Below, in pieces: positions 36,997 to 50,140 of a stretch of 64,000 nt of DNA. The translations under genes and the position numbers were made by a program. The stretch lies in the NCBI GenBank assembly GCA_028023455.1, contig JAQFVV010000002.1:33053725-33117724 (forward strand), given 5' to 3'. Every line of letters begins with the position of its first letter. Positions within the stretch are counted from its first letter, which is position 1. This stretch comes from Epiperipatus broadwayi (lineage: Eukaryota > Onychophora > Udeonychophora > Euonychophora > Peripatidae). Under the pieces are notes generated by a model. The model was not told the DNA's origin. It did not search any database and saw only the letters and a list, made by a program, of their open reading frames with translations.

Positions 36997-37312
36997 CTGT
37001 TTTAATGACCACCAAATGTATGATTAGCATGGCAGAAATTGATCAATTTAATAACCCACCAGTGTATCTTATTTCCTGTTTAGAATTTTCTGCAAGTTCC
37101 TTTGATATTTTGCTAATAGTTCTGCTAGAAAAAAATCTAAATAAATAATATCTTGTGAAATTTATCTCAACAGTAAAAGTAGAGATTCCCAATTGAGGGT
37201 AGATAAATTTTCACTTTGGTTTTATTTGATGAAATTGTTGTGATTAAATGTTATTTGATTTCGTGATACCATTGTTTTTATTATTATTTAATTTTTTATT
37301 ATTTTTTTTTAG

Positions 37313-37542
37313 GGTATTTGCTCGTTGGTTTAACTATTATGATGTTAATTCTCTCAATCCTGTATGAAATTCCCCAATTAAACTTTGGAATATTCTTCCT
37401 AGCAAAAAGTGATGAACAAGATCCTGAAAAAATGCGAATAAATCCAGGAAGTACCTCTGGTCCAAAATACACTCCACAAATTGATGAAGCTACACCAACA
37501 GAAGGTGGCGACGCTAGCATGGATCATCATTCTTCTCCATAA
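37313..37542 (+). CDS. TWIK-type two-pore potassium channel, last exon (TM4 and C-terminal tail)
   Basis: This exon completes the channel started at 13068-13466. After a TTTTTTTTTAG acceptor the first GG completes glycine in phase 1, giving GYLLVGLTIMMLILSILYEI, which is TM4 (about residues 1-20 of this exon) and lines the inner pore. The remaining 56 residues are a hydrophilic cytosolic tail rich in Asp, Glu, Pro, Ser and Thr, ending DHHSSP and a TAA at 37540-37542. The two exons together give 209 residues. A human TWIK-1 protein is about 336 residues, so the missing part (about 120 residues) fits one upstream exon, as in the three-exon vertebrate gene. The tail shows no clear resemblance to the human TWIK-1 tail. 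The frame is intact. Confidence 0.95.
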
Positions 37543-38594
37543 ATATAGTTCACATCGACATCTACTATTTATTTGTACCCATGGTCAGTGGTTTAAAAAA
37601 TTGTCCCTGTTGTGTAATTGATATTTATTTGTAAATGGATTGTTTTCTTTCAACGATACTCTACGCTGTATTGGCTTTCTCATCAAGCATTTCTTTTGTA
37701 ATAGTTCAAATTGATTGGGGGAGAGGGGTCAGTTTTTTTTAATTCTGGCGTAATTTCATTTTTTATTATATATATTTTAAAATAAATTATTTACATTTTA
37801 ATAATTTATTATTATTGTTGATATTTACAGGAAATAATTAAGAAATGTGAAATGATTTGCAAATATTTTGAAAAAGCCGTTTACATTCATCAATTTATAC
37901 TTACTTTTCAAAAAAAAAAATTCATTTTTTAATGGAATGAGTATTTAAATATTTTCATTGTTATCACAATCTATGAAAAAAATGGTGTTTTAATTAAGAA
38001 TTGTCAAATATTTAAGAGTTGAAATCACCGTTAAAAGTATACCATGTTTTAACATTTTTTATTGCCTCGGGGTGCGTCTTATTTATTTTCAGGTGTATAT
38101 ATTTATTTTCTTATGGCAAATTATTTTAATTTATTGCTACTTATTTATATACTATATTAATTAATAATGTAATAAAGGTCAGCTATTTTATTTTCTCCTA
38201 CATAAGGAATAATAGGAGAAAAATAATGATATCTGTAACATATCGATAGGTTCATGTAATATATATCGCTGCGAACTTTGTAATGAATCTTGAATGCGAT
38301 ATAATTTTTTATTAAGATTACATGGAAAACAATGGTAATTAATGGAGGTTGGTGTTTGTCTGAGATCATAAAAAGACTCACTGAAGTCAATAAATTGTGT
38401 TCCATCTGATCTTTTAACATTCATACACACGCACACACAAATTATAATGAATGGTTGTATTTACGTACTCTATTAGCTCATTGTATAACTATGTTCTCTA
38501 ATAGCCAAATTCTGAATTGTCCTGTAAGTCATAGTTTACACTTCAAAATTTTGTTACATATACACACGGTAACAAATTTTTTTCCCCACATTAT
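37543..38594 (+). other. Probable 3' UTR of the channel gene
   Basis: It follows the stop codon directly and has AATAAATTATTT near 37782 as a possible early polyadenylation signal. Further AATAAA words occur downstream, for example near 40291, so the true end cannot be fixed. No gene was recognised; frames at 38157-38436 are chance. Confidence 0.5.
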
Positions 38595-38785
38595 AGTGCC
38601 ACCTTTTAGATGCTAAAAGGTAGTGCTTCATAATTCCTAATCTAATATCCCCAGATTAGTTAGCCGTAGAAACTAGTCTGGAGATATTGGATTGAAAAAC
38701 ACTGGGTGGGGGTTATTATATGCTATATTTTAGCTTCTACTGATTATTAGAGTTTATACTAGGTGGCACTACTGGGAGAAAGAAA
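38595..38785. repeat. Foldback family C relative
   Basis: The ends are TATAGTGCCACC and, inverted, AGGTGGCACTACTGGG. Inside are AATATCCCCAGATTAG and its inverse CTAGTCTGGAGATATT. The arms are shorter and more diverged than in other copies. Confidence 0.7.
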
Positions 38786-41139
38786 TTACAGCATTGCGTA
38801 AGCACAAAGAAAAGATGATGGTGTGGTATTTTAATCGATTAACACATGTACATAACTTATACCATAGTTAAATAATGAGCTAATAGGGGGCGCTCCATGC
38901 ACTCTCATTATATTATAAGAAAATAGTTCTGTAATGTATTAATTATTTATGTTGTGTACCCACACACATATACATCTGTACAAACACACTTCATCTTGCA
39001 TCAGCAACGAGTGATTTTTGATGAAAGGATAAAAGCTCCACCTTGTGTGAACAATTCTTTTTTTAAAAAAGTATGTATATATATAAATTTATATTGTATA
39101 AAATCATGATTCCAGTTTCTGTAAGTTTGCACCTAGAAATTTGTTTCTTTGATCTATTACTCTTTATAGTATATTGAAACAGTCCAAAGGTATTTTTACA
39201 TATGTGCAGACAACCAAAATAATTTTAATAACCCTGATTGATGTATATATATATGGTGCTGTTATAAAATTTATTATAATGTTATATGACTAGACTTTTA
39301 AGCATTTTTTTTTTTTTTTTACATTTTTGGAAATTAAGAAGACCACATTTTGAATGGCTTCCATTATTCGATTCTTTTAAAATCAAATAATAATAATAAT
39401 TCTAATATATGTGTGAGAGAGTATTTATGTATTCTACTTCAGGCATAAATAGCTGTCAGAAATATTTGTTTTAGTTACGTCACATTTTTAATGCATTTCA
39501 TTATATAACTTCATTTATCCGGCATGAGAGAAAATTGAAATATCTCAACACTTGACATCAAGCAAGTCAGGCAATGATATATGAAGTTTTCAAAAATTGT
39601 ACATAGGTGGCTCTGCAATATAATGATATATGTATGGAATAGATTATTGCTCTAAATGCAAATGTTAGTACTAGTTATAATCTAGGACTAATGAAAAACA
39701 ATTTTTTATAAATCTATTTGTCTTTCTTTGGTATATATGTGAAAATATGTATACTTATTATGCTTTTGATCTTAGAATTTAAATCTGGATGAAGTTTGGA
39801 GATTATTTTTCCAGTTATCCAGCTGTATATTGGAAGGTAAAAGATGTCCTAGACAATATAGGTCATCCGGATGAATGTTGGTGCTCTGATCATATTATGT
39901 GAGCTTCACTTTTGGTGAAGAGGCTGCCGTACTAATTTATTCTTTTATGTAAATATATGTACATATATTTAAATGAATTTACATATTAATTTAAATTATA
40001 GGCATTGATTGTAAATGAGTTAGTTGTACAATGATTTTATTATGTTCTGAACTTAAGAAAACTCTTCATCTGAGTCTGGAAAAGGCAACCAGAAAAAAAC
40101 TCATATCTCCAAAGTTTGACAAAGGTAATAAGAAGAAATAAATGCCGCCTTTTAAAACCATTGATCATTATTAAGGTGCATGGCCAATGTTCATACTTAT
40201 TTGAAGTGGAAATGTGTCTACAACTTGGTCACTTAATCTTTATTTTATGTGTCAAATGTATCATTTTCAATTTTTTCTTTTATGTTTTGAAATAAATTTA
40301 AGAATATTCTTATTTTGTATTCAGTATTTTATTTCAGGTTATTTTCTACCTCTTTAATTAATGGAATAACCCACTTTCTCCTCAATAACTATGAATAAAT
40401 AACACTCTATTGGTAAAGGGTTAAGAGTAGAATAGATCCACCTGTTCTTTAAGCTTTCAATGAGATAAAATCAAAGCATTAATAATAATAAAATATTTAT
40501 ATAATAATGACATAAAGGTATTAGGGTAATTAATGCTACTCCTGTATTCTGTTAGACATCCAATAAGAATTTGGAAACAAAAATTATTTCAATATTTTTT
40601 ACATTGCATCACATCTTTGACACTAGAGGGCATTGCACTGCTAACAGGTTTTTTGGGGCATAGTTGCTGAGAGATTCCTGACTCTGTGGAGAAGTCACAG
40701 TGCATCACATCACTAAGTTAATCTCTCTGACTACATTTTATATATGCACACACACTTAAAAGTATAAATACAAAACTACATCACTATTTAATTCACTTAT
40801 ACATACATGAAGTAGATAAAAATTAAGCTATTATGAAATAGGTATGTGTATGTATGTTTAATGTTTATGTACATTTGATTTGAAACATATTCTGCAAAAT
40901 GAATAATGAAACGCAAAAGTTCCCTTCACATACGTGTATATACAGTATATAGTTATATTTTAGAAAATACAGTATTGGCCAGGGAAGTCAGAATTTTTAG
41001 ATAGTATACAAAAAGAAATAAATAGATATGTAGTGGGTTGTGAATTAGGGTCAACAAATGAGGCTATTCAAACTGAAATAGGGTAGACTTATTTTTTAAT
41101 GAGGAAAATCAACGTAAATTTAAAATGTTTGAAAGGTTT
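38786..41139. other. AT-rich downstream DNA
   Basis: No gene was recognised. A segment at 40640-40720 contains ATTCCTGACTCTGTGGAGAA, which recurs near 60205-60230 at the end of a LINE-like fragment, so a short LINE 3' end is possible here. A T run is present at 39307-39320. Confidence 0.4.
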
Positions 41140-41515
41140 TGATATAAACCAATAAACATCATATGATTACTTTTTTTTTTTTTTTTTTTTTTAATAAATA
41201 AAAAAAACCCAACTATCTATTTATCTCTTTTACCAAAAACAATAATAAATAATTGAAGGAATGGATGGAGGATAAAACCCTAATCTATTTCTTATTCCTC
41301 CAATATCCCCATACTAATTTTTGGCTTTTGACTTTGTGCTTTTGGGGGGGTGGGGCTTGGGAGAACAAACCCCAAACCTTTGATATTTTTTTTTATATCC
41401 AAACCCCCCCCCCTCCCAAAAACACCCAAAGGGGAATTTTTGGCCCAAACCTTCTGGCATCCATTGATTACTCTGGCTTGCACTGAGTGGCAATATATAG
41501 AGAGGGGTTTTGATA
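41140..41515. repeat. Foldback family C copy with apparently corrupted left half
   Basis: AAACATCATATGATTAC (from 41155) is the usual left flank of family C, and 41447-41515 (CTTCTGGCATCCATTGATTA...CTTGCACTGAGTGGCA) is an intact right arm. Between them lie 25 T, then G-only and C-only runs of 7-13, and stretches that align only loosely to the element (ATCCAATATCCCCA is recognisable). This looks like poor consensus rather than biological sequence. The frames at 41253-41486 should be ignored. Confidence 0.65.
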
Positions 41516-41519
41516 TGTG

Positions 41520-42514
41520 AATGAAAATAGATTGGATTGTAAGGAGAAGATAATAAGCATGTTGGACAAGAAAAGTTAATATATGGAGACAGTTTATTGT
41601 TGTGTTTATATAAGAAATGGGATAAATAGGTAAAGAATATACTACAGGTCCATAATTGTATGGATGGGAAAAGAAGTAAGATAAATTGAGTGCAGAAATG
41701 GGGTTATGAAAAATGAATATGGATAAAAAAAATAGCTTGAAGTTATATACTAAGGATGTATGTTAATACTAAAGGAAGCTTGTTGTTATGTGTGCAAGAG
41801 TTTTAGGCATCGGGGGAAAGAAGTCAAAAATGAATAAGAATTTGGATTGTTGATGTGATTTAAATGGAAATGGGAGAAAGAATAGCAAACAGTTATTTTT
41901 GTATTGTGGAAATGTTAAAAGAGGATGTATGGAGAAGTATAAAACTTTAAGGATCAAAAAAATGACATTGGTAGAGTCTTGGGTTCCTTTTTATTTAGGT
42001 CTTGCCTATAATAGAAGATAATAGAACTATTCCAAAGAGATTTTATTAACATGGAATAGTAGAAAAATGAACCAATATTAGAGAAATAATGGGGTAATTA
42101 GGAATAAAATATGAGTTAATGTGGTGTGTATGGATTTTGAAGTAAGAGAATATATAACTTAACTACAAGGTTTTCTGGGCATATAGCTTATGCGTATAAT
42201 CTTTGGGTAGTGAGGTTCTTTTATATCACATCTTTATGGATCATAAGTTACTTATCTTTATTTAGATAGAAGTAGCTATTAGGCCCACAAATTCCCTTAC
42301 ATCAAGTGTCTTTTATAATGCTATCGCAACTAATAATTTGATGTAGCTACTTGATTTTGAACACTTAATGTATTTCAATATTTTTCATCATTATTTAAAT
42401 TAGGGCTATAATTGCTTTACTTAGGAGCAATCTATCTAGGTGATCACAAACAAAAACTAGATGACTTCCCTGGGATCCAATGGTTACTTGAAAATCGAAG
42501 TTTGTGCTATATAT
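41520..42514. other. Low-complexity DNA, possible LINE remnant
   Basis: It is G/A-rich on the + strand (many GGAAATGG, AAGAGG words) like the 59600-60255 LINE fragment, but no motif could be read. No gene was recognised. Confidence 0.3.
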
Positions 42515-42959
42515 CAGGGGTGGCCAACTTTTATGTTCATAAGATCTACTTTTTATTTTTTAAATGTGTTGCGATCGACTTGCTGTCAATAGGCGCAGTC
42601 TAAGGGAAGGGAGGTGTGAAATACATACTATTTTTATATATCTACCTAGTAAAAAATAATTATTTAACGGGACAAAAAACTTATGTCCAGAGAAATTAAA
42701 GCAACATGAGTAATTATTAACAATATTTATTAATTCAAATTAGCTACATTAAATCAAGATTAAAAATATTATTTTCAATAATGATAAGACTTAGTGGACT
42801 TCACCTATCTAGAATTGAAAAAAAATTTAGAACAAAAACAAAAATAACAAAAAAACTTGAAAATCTTGACTTAATTTGTTTCACTCGTTACCCGACAGCT
42901 CTTGCCAGATTGGCCTCGCAATCGACCGGTGGATCACGATTGACTTGTTGGACACCCTG
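42515..42959. mobile_element. Non-autonomous hAT element (445 bp)
   Basis: The ends are CAGGGGTGGCCAAC and, inverted, CAGGGTGTCCAAC. The flanking 8-mers CTATATAT (42507-42514) and CTATATGT (42960-42967) match at 7 of 8. The inner part has GCGATCGACTTG near the left and CAATCGACCGGTGG near the right, as in ZBED-type hAT derivatives of other animals. No transposase was seen; the frame 42781-43101 crosses its right end. Confidence 0.88.
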
Positions 42960-42967
42960 CTATATGT

Positions 42968-44690
42968 TATATTATTTTTTGCATTTTGATTATCAAAGAT
43001 ATTCAGTACATACAATCTTGTTGTCATTTATTATTATTGTCTCAGAATTTTGCACTAATTATTTAAATGTTGATAGTTGTTTTCAGAAGTATGAAGTTTA
43101 AATTGTTCTTATTTTTATAAATAATTAATGAAATATAATTCTGTGATAATCTGCAGAAACAGGAGCAGAAATATTTCAAAGTTGCCGATTTATGAAGGAG
43201 CATATTAACAAATATTTGTCAGATATGTCTTGGTGTTTCAAGATTCGCAATCCAAGATGTCATTATATGAATATCTTTTAACTTTTTAGCCTGTCTTGGT
43301 GTACACAATATATATAATATGTGATGAATGTTAATGTGTTTTTATATTTGTGTGGGTATATGATTCTAATTCCTTACACTGTTTATATGAACTTATTTTG
43401 AGTAGAAAAAGAACATTTTTTGTCTGATTAAACTTTTTTTTAAGTTTTATTTCTTTGAAATCAAGTAATTGGCTAATTAGTTCCTTAATTTAAATGGTTA
43501 TTTTTACTATTAATGACTTGGTTTTTTAAATTCATTTCAAAAGCAGCAATATTGAAAGACAATGGATTTCAGTTGATCATGTTATGTCGAAAAGGTCAGA
43601 TTAGTTTTTGCATTGGGTCTTTTTTTAGGGAAACTTTGAACTTAATATACCTCTACATTTAGCAATTGCCTTTATCTTTTTTATACCAACGGACAAAACA
43701 TTTTAAAGCCAAATCCTTGAATTTCATATAGGTGTATCATTCATATATATATTAATGACTTCCATTTTATGTACCTTTTACCCGTCAGGCTAACTAAAGA
43801 CTTTCAAATTTATATTCATATGTTATGTTTACTTTGCCTTTTATTTAATTTTCCAACTCCTCACTGAAGACATCCATAGGTCGAAACCGGTCTAGGGATG
43901 GGGACAGTCTAAGATAAAGATGATTTGAATGCCTTCTCTTGTAGTAGCATTTATCATAATAAAAAAAAAAAGCTTGTTTAGAGCATTAGCATGCTCTTAA
44001 GTTTACATATTGGTAAATGCAAGCTATATAAAGTCATGTGACATCTGACTTTTTATTATTAATATTAAATTGTCATATATTTTAAATATTAAGCAAAGAT
44101 ATAGCCTTATAACTCATAGTATCTATTTATTTGCACATGGATTTTTTTGATGGCTTAATGATTAAGTAAATGTCATAAACGAACCTGCAAAGATTCCAAT
44201 CAGGAAATCCAATTTGCTGATGATTTTACTAAGAGCTTCAATTCTGTTACTGTATAGATTGATATGGCTGTCATTAACTATGTTTTTCATAATTAGGGTT
44301 TATCCACATTTGTGGATGAGCATACTGAAAGTGGAATGCCCTGAATCTATTGATTTGTACCTAGAAAGATCAAATCCAATTGGCTTTGTTGTTGGATCTG
44401 GAAAAAGAAATTTATTTGGAATGTCATAACAATTCCATTTTGTGTTATAATTCTTTGACTGTAGATTTTTGGTTGAACATTCATAAAAGGCATTTTGATT
44501 TGATATATATACAGTTGCATAATATATATGACATAATACAAATTATTACGTATCTAAGTCTTTGGTAATAAGAGCCACATATAATCCTTTTCATACATTT
44601 TTGAATGTTTAAGAGTCATAATAGCTACTATTGGATCTAGTTTTGACCCGAATGACATGGGTCATTAAATGTTGAAACACTTTTTAGCCA
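42968..44690. other. AT-rich intergenic DNA
   Basis: No gene was recognised. A CACTGAAGACATCCATAGGT...CGAAACCGG stretch near 43862 resembles the GAAGA...GAAAC pattern found near retroelement 3' ends, also seen near 47740. An A-box-like TGGCTTAATGATTAAG near 44150 has no supporting tRNA fold. Confidence 0.4.
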
Positions 44691-44691
44691 C

Positions 44692-45160
<469 letters not shown>

Positions 45161-45630
45161 TCAATTCAATTTCAATTCAATTCAATTTATTCTATGAAAT
45201 AAAACAAAGTACATCACAAATATTTAAAAACTCCAAACCAGAAAAATCTTGTGTGTGGAATTTACATGTAAAAATAAATTAAATAAAAATACAATCAAAA
45301 ACTCAAAAGAATAGTTTAGGAAATAAATAAAATTAATTAAATAAATAAAATAAATGCCAAAATTAATACATACTACACAACCATTGACACAAATATTTTT
45401 TGAATGATATATAAGAAATATTATTCAGATCAATTGAACATTCATATACAAATTTATTAAACAACTTTGACCCAGAATAAACATATTGTCTTCTACTAGA
45501 TTCCTTAAAAAATTTTGGTAAAGGTAATTGAAATTTATTAGAAAGACGAGTATTTAGAACATAAACTCTAGAATTCAGAAAAGGTTTAGCACAAAAAATA
45601 TCAAAAATAACTCTATATTGATATAAGTGA
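45161..45630 (-). mobile_element. LINE 3' end, Jockey/CR1/I-like, antisense
   Basis: On the minus strand the frame at about 45605-45425 reads ...NSRVYVLNTRLSNKF, then LPLPKFFKESSRRQYVYSG and SKLFNKFVYE. This is the usual end of many LINE proteins (R....LP....T....SF.Y.G..LWN.LP). The 3' UTR that follows (45420-45161) matches 28431-28562 and runs into the (ATT)n array. The 5' part is missing. Confidence 0.78.
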
Positions 45631-45651
45631 TAATAATAATAATAATAATAA

Positions 45652-46870
45652 AAGGATCATAACATCACTCTCCAGATTATATCTCTCACTCTATGCAAAA
45701 GTGTCACTATTTAATCAACTTATAATGACCAAAATAACTTACTACCTGCCAATAATTACTTTTACAAAACAATTTACAAAGTCAATTAACTCACTCTGTA
45801 ATAAACTATTATGGAACAGAAAAATAGTAGCAATTTCAATAAAGTAACTAAACCAATCAACAAGGTGGAATGGCCTTGGGCTGCATGCAATACAAACTTT
45901 CTACACACAAAAAACAGTAAATCTACTGATTACAATATTCAGACGTTTTCCAAACATAGAACCAAAAGAGGAAATCACACCAACGGACCGACCCCCACCC
46001 ACAGACAATTATATAAATACACTATTGACAAGTATTAAAAACATTAAAGATAAAATAGCACTGAAGAACCCAATTAAATATACTTATTGGCAAATTCATG
46101 ATTTTCTAACTCAAAGCCAAGAAAACAACAATAGGCTAACAGTACTAGGAATAAATAATAGTCAATTATTCAAAAAGTACAAAACATGGTATTTAGAACC
46201 TAAATTGTTTGACTTCATCCTCAAATTGAATTTAAATGCACTACCTACAGCACATTTCATTTGGTTCAGAAGATTTTACCTAAATGTTGATCCAATGTGT
46301 GCTTTATGTTACCGGGAAGAAGAAACACAAGAACATTTAATATATCACTGTAAAGGCTTAGAAAAAGTCAGACAAATGATGGTGAATAATTACAGGAAAA
46401 GGGAAACCACAATAGAAAAAATGCTAAAAGCTTTCAATGAAAATAAAATACCTATAATACGTGCAGCAACTTTCAGTATATATGCCTTATGGTGTACCAG
46501 ATGTGCTTTCACTTTAGGAAACAATCCAAGAAGACATCCCAACACATATCATAACAAGCTAGAAAAACTTAAGGAAAGGGACAATCTTCTAGCACCACCG
46601 GAAATTTATGCTGCCACATGGTCTCTATTTAAAATAAAAGCAGCCTTATAATGGATAGACCAAATACAACCTCTGAAAAATGGAAAACTGAAATGAACTC
46701 ATAATAAGAACTGAAAAATCTAAAAGGTGTGAACTGCAAAAGACGCTAATGGTTAAAAAAAACAAAAGTATATCTTGTGTTTCAAGATGTATCCTAGAAT
46801 ATGATGTTTTATACAATGTATTACTTGATAAGAATGTAACCTTTTTTTTGCCTAATAAAGTTTGCTTTGA

Positions 46871-46901
<31 letters not shown>
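45652..46901 (+). mobile_element. L1-like LINE, C-terminal part with (AAT)n tail
   Basis: One frame runs from about 45655 to the TAA at 46649-46651 with a single stop at 45845-45847. It contains LSRLYLSLYAKVSLFNQLI, TYYLPII, NKLLWNRKI, RWNGLGLHAIQTFY, LFDFILKLNLNALPTA and the zinc knuckle CALCYREEETQEHLIYHC (C-x2-C-x8-H-x4-C). This is the region C-terminal to the reverse transcriptase in L1/Tx1-like LINEs. AATAAAGTTTGC near 46853 and an (AAT)n tail at 46870-46901 end it. It is 5' truncated and dead but much younger than the copy at 23134. The longest clean stretch (46025-46651) begins at a TTG, not a real start. A small (AAT)n run at 45630-45652 separates it from the antisense LINE. Confidence 0.85.
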
Positions 46902-47124
46902 TGCTTGTTAATAATTTTTATAAAAAGCTTAAAATTTAATGTTTCAAAATATCTGTTTCTTACTTATCTTTAAAACTTTATGAAATAAAATATTCTAATA
47001 TCGATATGGCAACGGAAAGTATAAGCTTTTTTATTAATTCACCATGTCTGTATATATTTCTGTCTGTCTGTATGTCCACATTTTTGATATTTGCTTCAGC
47101 TGACTTGTTTTTTAGCGTTAACAA

Positions 47125-47540
47125 AATATGTAAAAAAAAGTTTTTTAAATAATGCTTTTGTGTAAACAGTACTAACCGAATAAAATATAGAAAAATAATC
47201 TGCCTAAAAAACTGAATCTTGATTAATTTGCCATTCTTGGAAAATATCAGAAATCTTAAGATTCTAGAATTGTTCTAAAATGATTGGAAATTGTGAGAAT
47301 ATTGTCATTTCATAAAAGCATTTGAGACCTTTTTGATTTTTATGATGTATTTGAGCCTCAAATGCTTTTATGAAATGACAATATTCCCTGCATTTTCCAA
47401 TTGTTTTGTAACAAGTCTAGAATCTTAAGATCTCTGATATTTTCCAAGAATGGCAAATTAACTGAGTATCATTTTTTTTCTACTTTTTAGTATTCTTTTT
47501 GTAAAAGCATTATTTTTTTTTTAATGTTTACATATTATTT
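47125..47540. repeat. Foldback family D (about 415 bp)
   Basis: The arms are inverse copies: TTTGCCATTCTTGGAAAATATCAG on the left matches its inverse near 47440, and ATTTCATAAAAGCATTTGAG and its inverse face each other near 47310-47375. Just outside on the left is CTGTCTGTCTGTATGTCCACA, also found before the copy at 57917. Arms are about 200 bp with almost no loop. Confidence 0.87.
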
Positions 47541-48555
47541 TTTCATATTGTTTTGGAAACCACATGCTGCTGACCAGCTGTAGTTTTCCTACTGTTGTCA
47601 TATACAGTATATAATGTAATTTTAGCTGATTATATTGTTTGAATTAACTTGATTTGAAAATATAAAAATATTGTTAAAGATGGTTGCTTAATCTCCAGAT
47701 ATATTAGATGCAAAGCTCTTGACTGAAGATGTCTATAAAGCTGAAACACAACGAATGAGAACTATAAAAGTACTATCCTCTATTGATTACGTAAGCTTAA
47801 ATATATACCTTGAAATGTTGTAAATTAGTGGGTTATTATTTTTAGGAGCATAAGTTAAATATAAGCAAAGAAAGTCATGTGACATTTTACCATATTTACA
47901 TTTGGTGATTAGATAGATAAAAAGCTTTAAATAACTTGCTGCAATACAAAGGCATCTCCAGAACCCTCGTGTGTTGTCTACTATCCCTTGGTAAAGTTTT
48001 CTTTTTTGCTTCACATCTTGAAAAGAATATTTATAAGAAGAAATGTATATATTTGTAAATATTGAAAGTATTCGCTTGTGCGTGGGTGGGTAATTCTACA
48101 TGGTAGCGTCGATATGTGTGCATATCATAATCTTATGAAAAATGAACCGACAATTCCTATCTTATTAGTTTTATCTTGAATCATAATTAGTTCTTAACGA
48201 GATTCACTAAGAACTTTGGGTAAATTGAATTGATTCGATTTCCAAATCATATGTCAGTGATTTAGGAAGTTGATTTTAGTAATTTTAAAAGTTAGTAATG
48301 ATCAAATTATTGTTGCCGGTTACGATTGTTATATATTTCTTCCGTACAAAATAGTACCAGATTTAAAATTTATTTTAAATTAATGAAATATAAACGTTCT
48401 GCATTTGAATGCGCATCAAAGTTTACAACAAAACCTAACAAAATGCTGTATTAAATTGTTTCATTGAGTTATTTTATGCTTCAAGCTACCACCAGGGACG
48501 AATAAATGATGAATGTGATCATAGTATTGTCTTGATTATTATGAAACATGCCTAC

Positions 48556-48663
48556 TTTTTTCCCATATATCATAGCATTGGCCGGGATGTGAACCCGCAA
48601 CAACTGTCTGCAACCAATTGCTTGCAAGGCAGCTGCGCTGACCTCTCAGCTAACAACGCTTGA
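48556..48663 (-). mobile_element. tRNA-derived SINE with long variable arm
   Basis: The minus strand head (48661-48574) begins AGCGTTGTTAGCTGAGAGG and ends CGGGTTCACATCCCGGCC...AATGCT. An anticodon-like CTTGCAA loop sits between GCTGC and GCAA. The 3' end is ATGATATATGGGAAAAAAG. Same family as 27498 and 30216. The duplicated target site is not clear. Confidence 0.82.
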
Positions 48664-48740
48664 CTACTTGTAACTCAAGTAGCACAGTCTTTTTAATGAA
48701 AGTGATATAATAATCGTGCTTCTATACTAACATTTCTTGA

Positions 48741-48762
48741 TATATGTGTGTGTGTGTGTGTG
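48741..48762. repeat. (TG)n microsatellite
   Basis: A run of about ten TG units. Confidence 0.9.
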
Positions 48763-49527
48763 AATGTGCAGCTATAGCCACAAAATGAAGTATGATATCG
48801 CATCAAGAGATTTCAGTTATTAATATTATACATATACATGAATGTTGAAAGTTTTAGCAAGATTTTCATTTTTTTCCCCCACATTTCAGCTATGATGTAA
48901 CCAAGCAAACAATCAAGTTAAAAACTGACATTGCAAATTGAAATCGTGTTCTTTAATAGTGGCCTTTATTTAACCCCCCTTTAATCCAAAAGTGAAACAG
49001 CTATTAGTTAATGCCCTCACTTTAAATAAGGAATTTAAATAAGGCATCTGTAAGTTTCATAAAAATGTACTTTTTATAGGAGAGTCTTGTTTTCTTGTGA
49101 AAATATTTAAGAAGTTATTATATTTCCTCTTGTTATATATATAAAATATTGTCTGATCTACTTCCATTATTTAAACTTAGAGCATAAACTAAAAATAGTT
49201 CCATTTTTAGTTTAGGGCTGGGCCAAACAAACTTGCTAATTGATTTCATTTCAATTTTCTATGCTAGCTTTTAATTGATCATTTAAGTAATTTCATTATA
49301 GTTGAAATTTATCTGGAAAAGTAGATGGAAAATTCCATTAAATTTTTCACTGCTTATACCTCTAAATCCATGAAAATCTTCAAATTATTATATATATGTA
49401 AGAGTCACATAGTTTCAATGTCAATATCATATTAACTGCCAAAACTATTGAACAACATTTTTATAAAAAAAAGTAGATTATAGCAATGTATGTTTAATGA
49501 TATTTGGGATATATGCGTGGATTAGAA

Positions 49528-49633
49528 AAATGAAATGCCTTTTACCAGGCTTCATATATATACTTAGGTATTTAATATCTAAATGAAATGCCTTTTACCA
49601 GGCTTCATATATATACTTAGGTATTTAATATCT
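49528..49633. repeat. Perfect 53-bp tandem duplication
   Basis: The unit AAATGAAATGCCTTTTACCA...TTTAATATCT occurs twice in direct orientation with no seen mismatch, so the event is recent or an assembly error. Confidence 0.9.
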
Positions 49634-49924
49634 TAAAATGTCTTATTTCATAAGACAATTTCTAAATTGTAAATGGCAACTGCCAGAATGAATTTCAAGA
49701 TGACTTTCAAGTGAATTCCGTTTCATCACATGCTTTATTGTCTTACATCTCCGTTGATAAAGTTAAGCCTTATATAATGCTGAAATTTGCTACTACATAT
49801 ATATTATATAATATTTCACCATGATTCAGTAAAAGTCATTTTAACACTCTGAATCATAGCAATGAAGGGCGTCTACTGAATTCATTGTGAAAAAAGATAT
49901 AAATTTCATCTCTTTAATATAAGT

Positions 49925-50140
49925 AATATTTACTAAGGCTGTAACCTCAAGAATAGTGCGTGTAAAAATGTGATATTAGGGACCTCTACAGGTCTTAACT
50001 ACAAGCTTATGCTTTGGAAGAAAATAGGGGAACCCCTTCTTTACTTCAACCTACATTCTATTTAAATAAGTGAAGCTGAAGCAGTTAGATCTGAAAGTGT
50101 GAAGCTATTCAATACTTCACTAATTAAGTCCACATTTAAT
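49925..50140. repeat. Half copy of the 33704-34081 foldback family
   Basis: It starts ATATTTACTAAGGCTGTAAC and carries GGGACCTCTACAGGTCTTAA and CTTTACTTCAACCTAC, then part of the centre (GTGAAGCTATTCAAT). The opposite arm is missing. Confidence 0.82.

Larger units (their letters stand above)
13467..37312 (+). other. Intron of the TWIK-like channel gene (23,846 bp)
   Basis: It starts with GTAAGA and ends TTTTTTTTTAG before GGTATTTG. The phase is 1: G from the upstream exon plus GG makes glycine. No further channel exon was recognised within it, and the TWIK protein sequence is continuous across the join (...[14 protein letters not shown]...), so none is expected. It hosts most of the transposable elements in this annotation. 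Confidence 0.93.
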
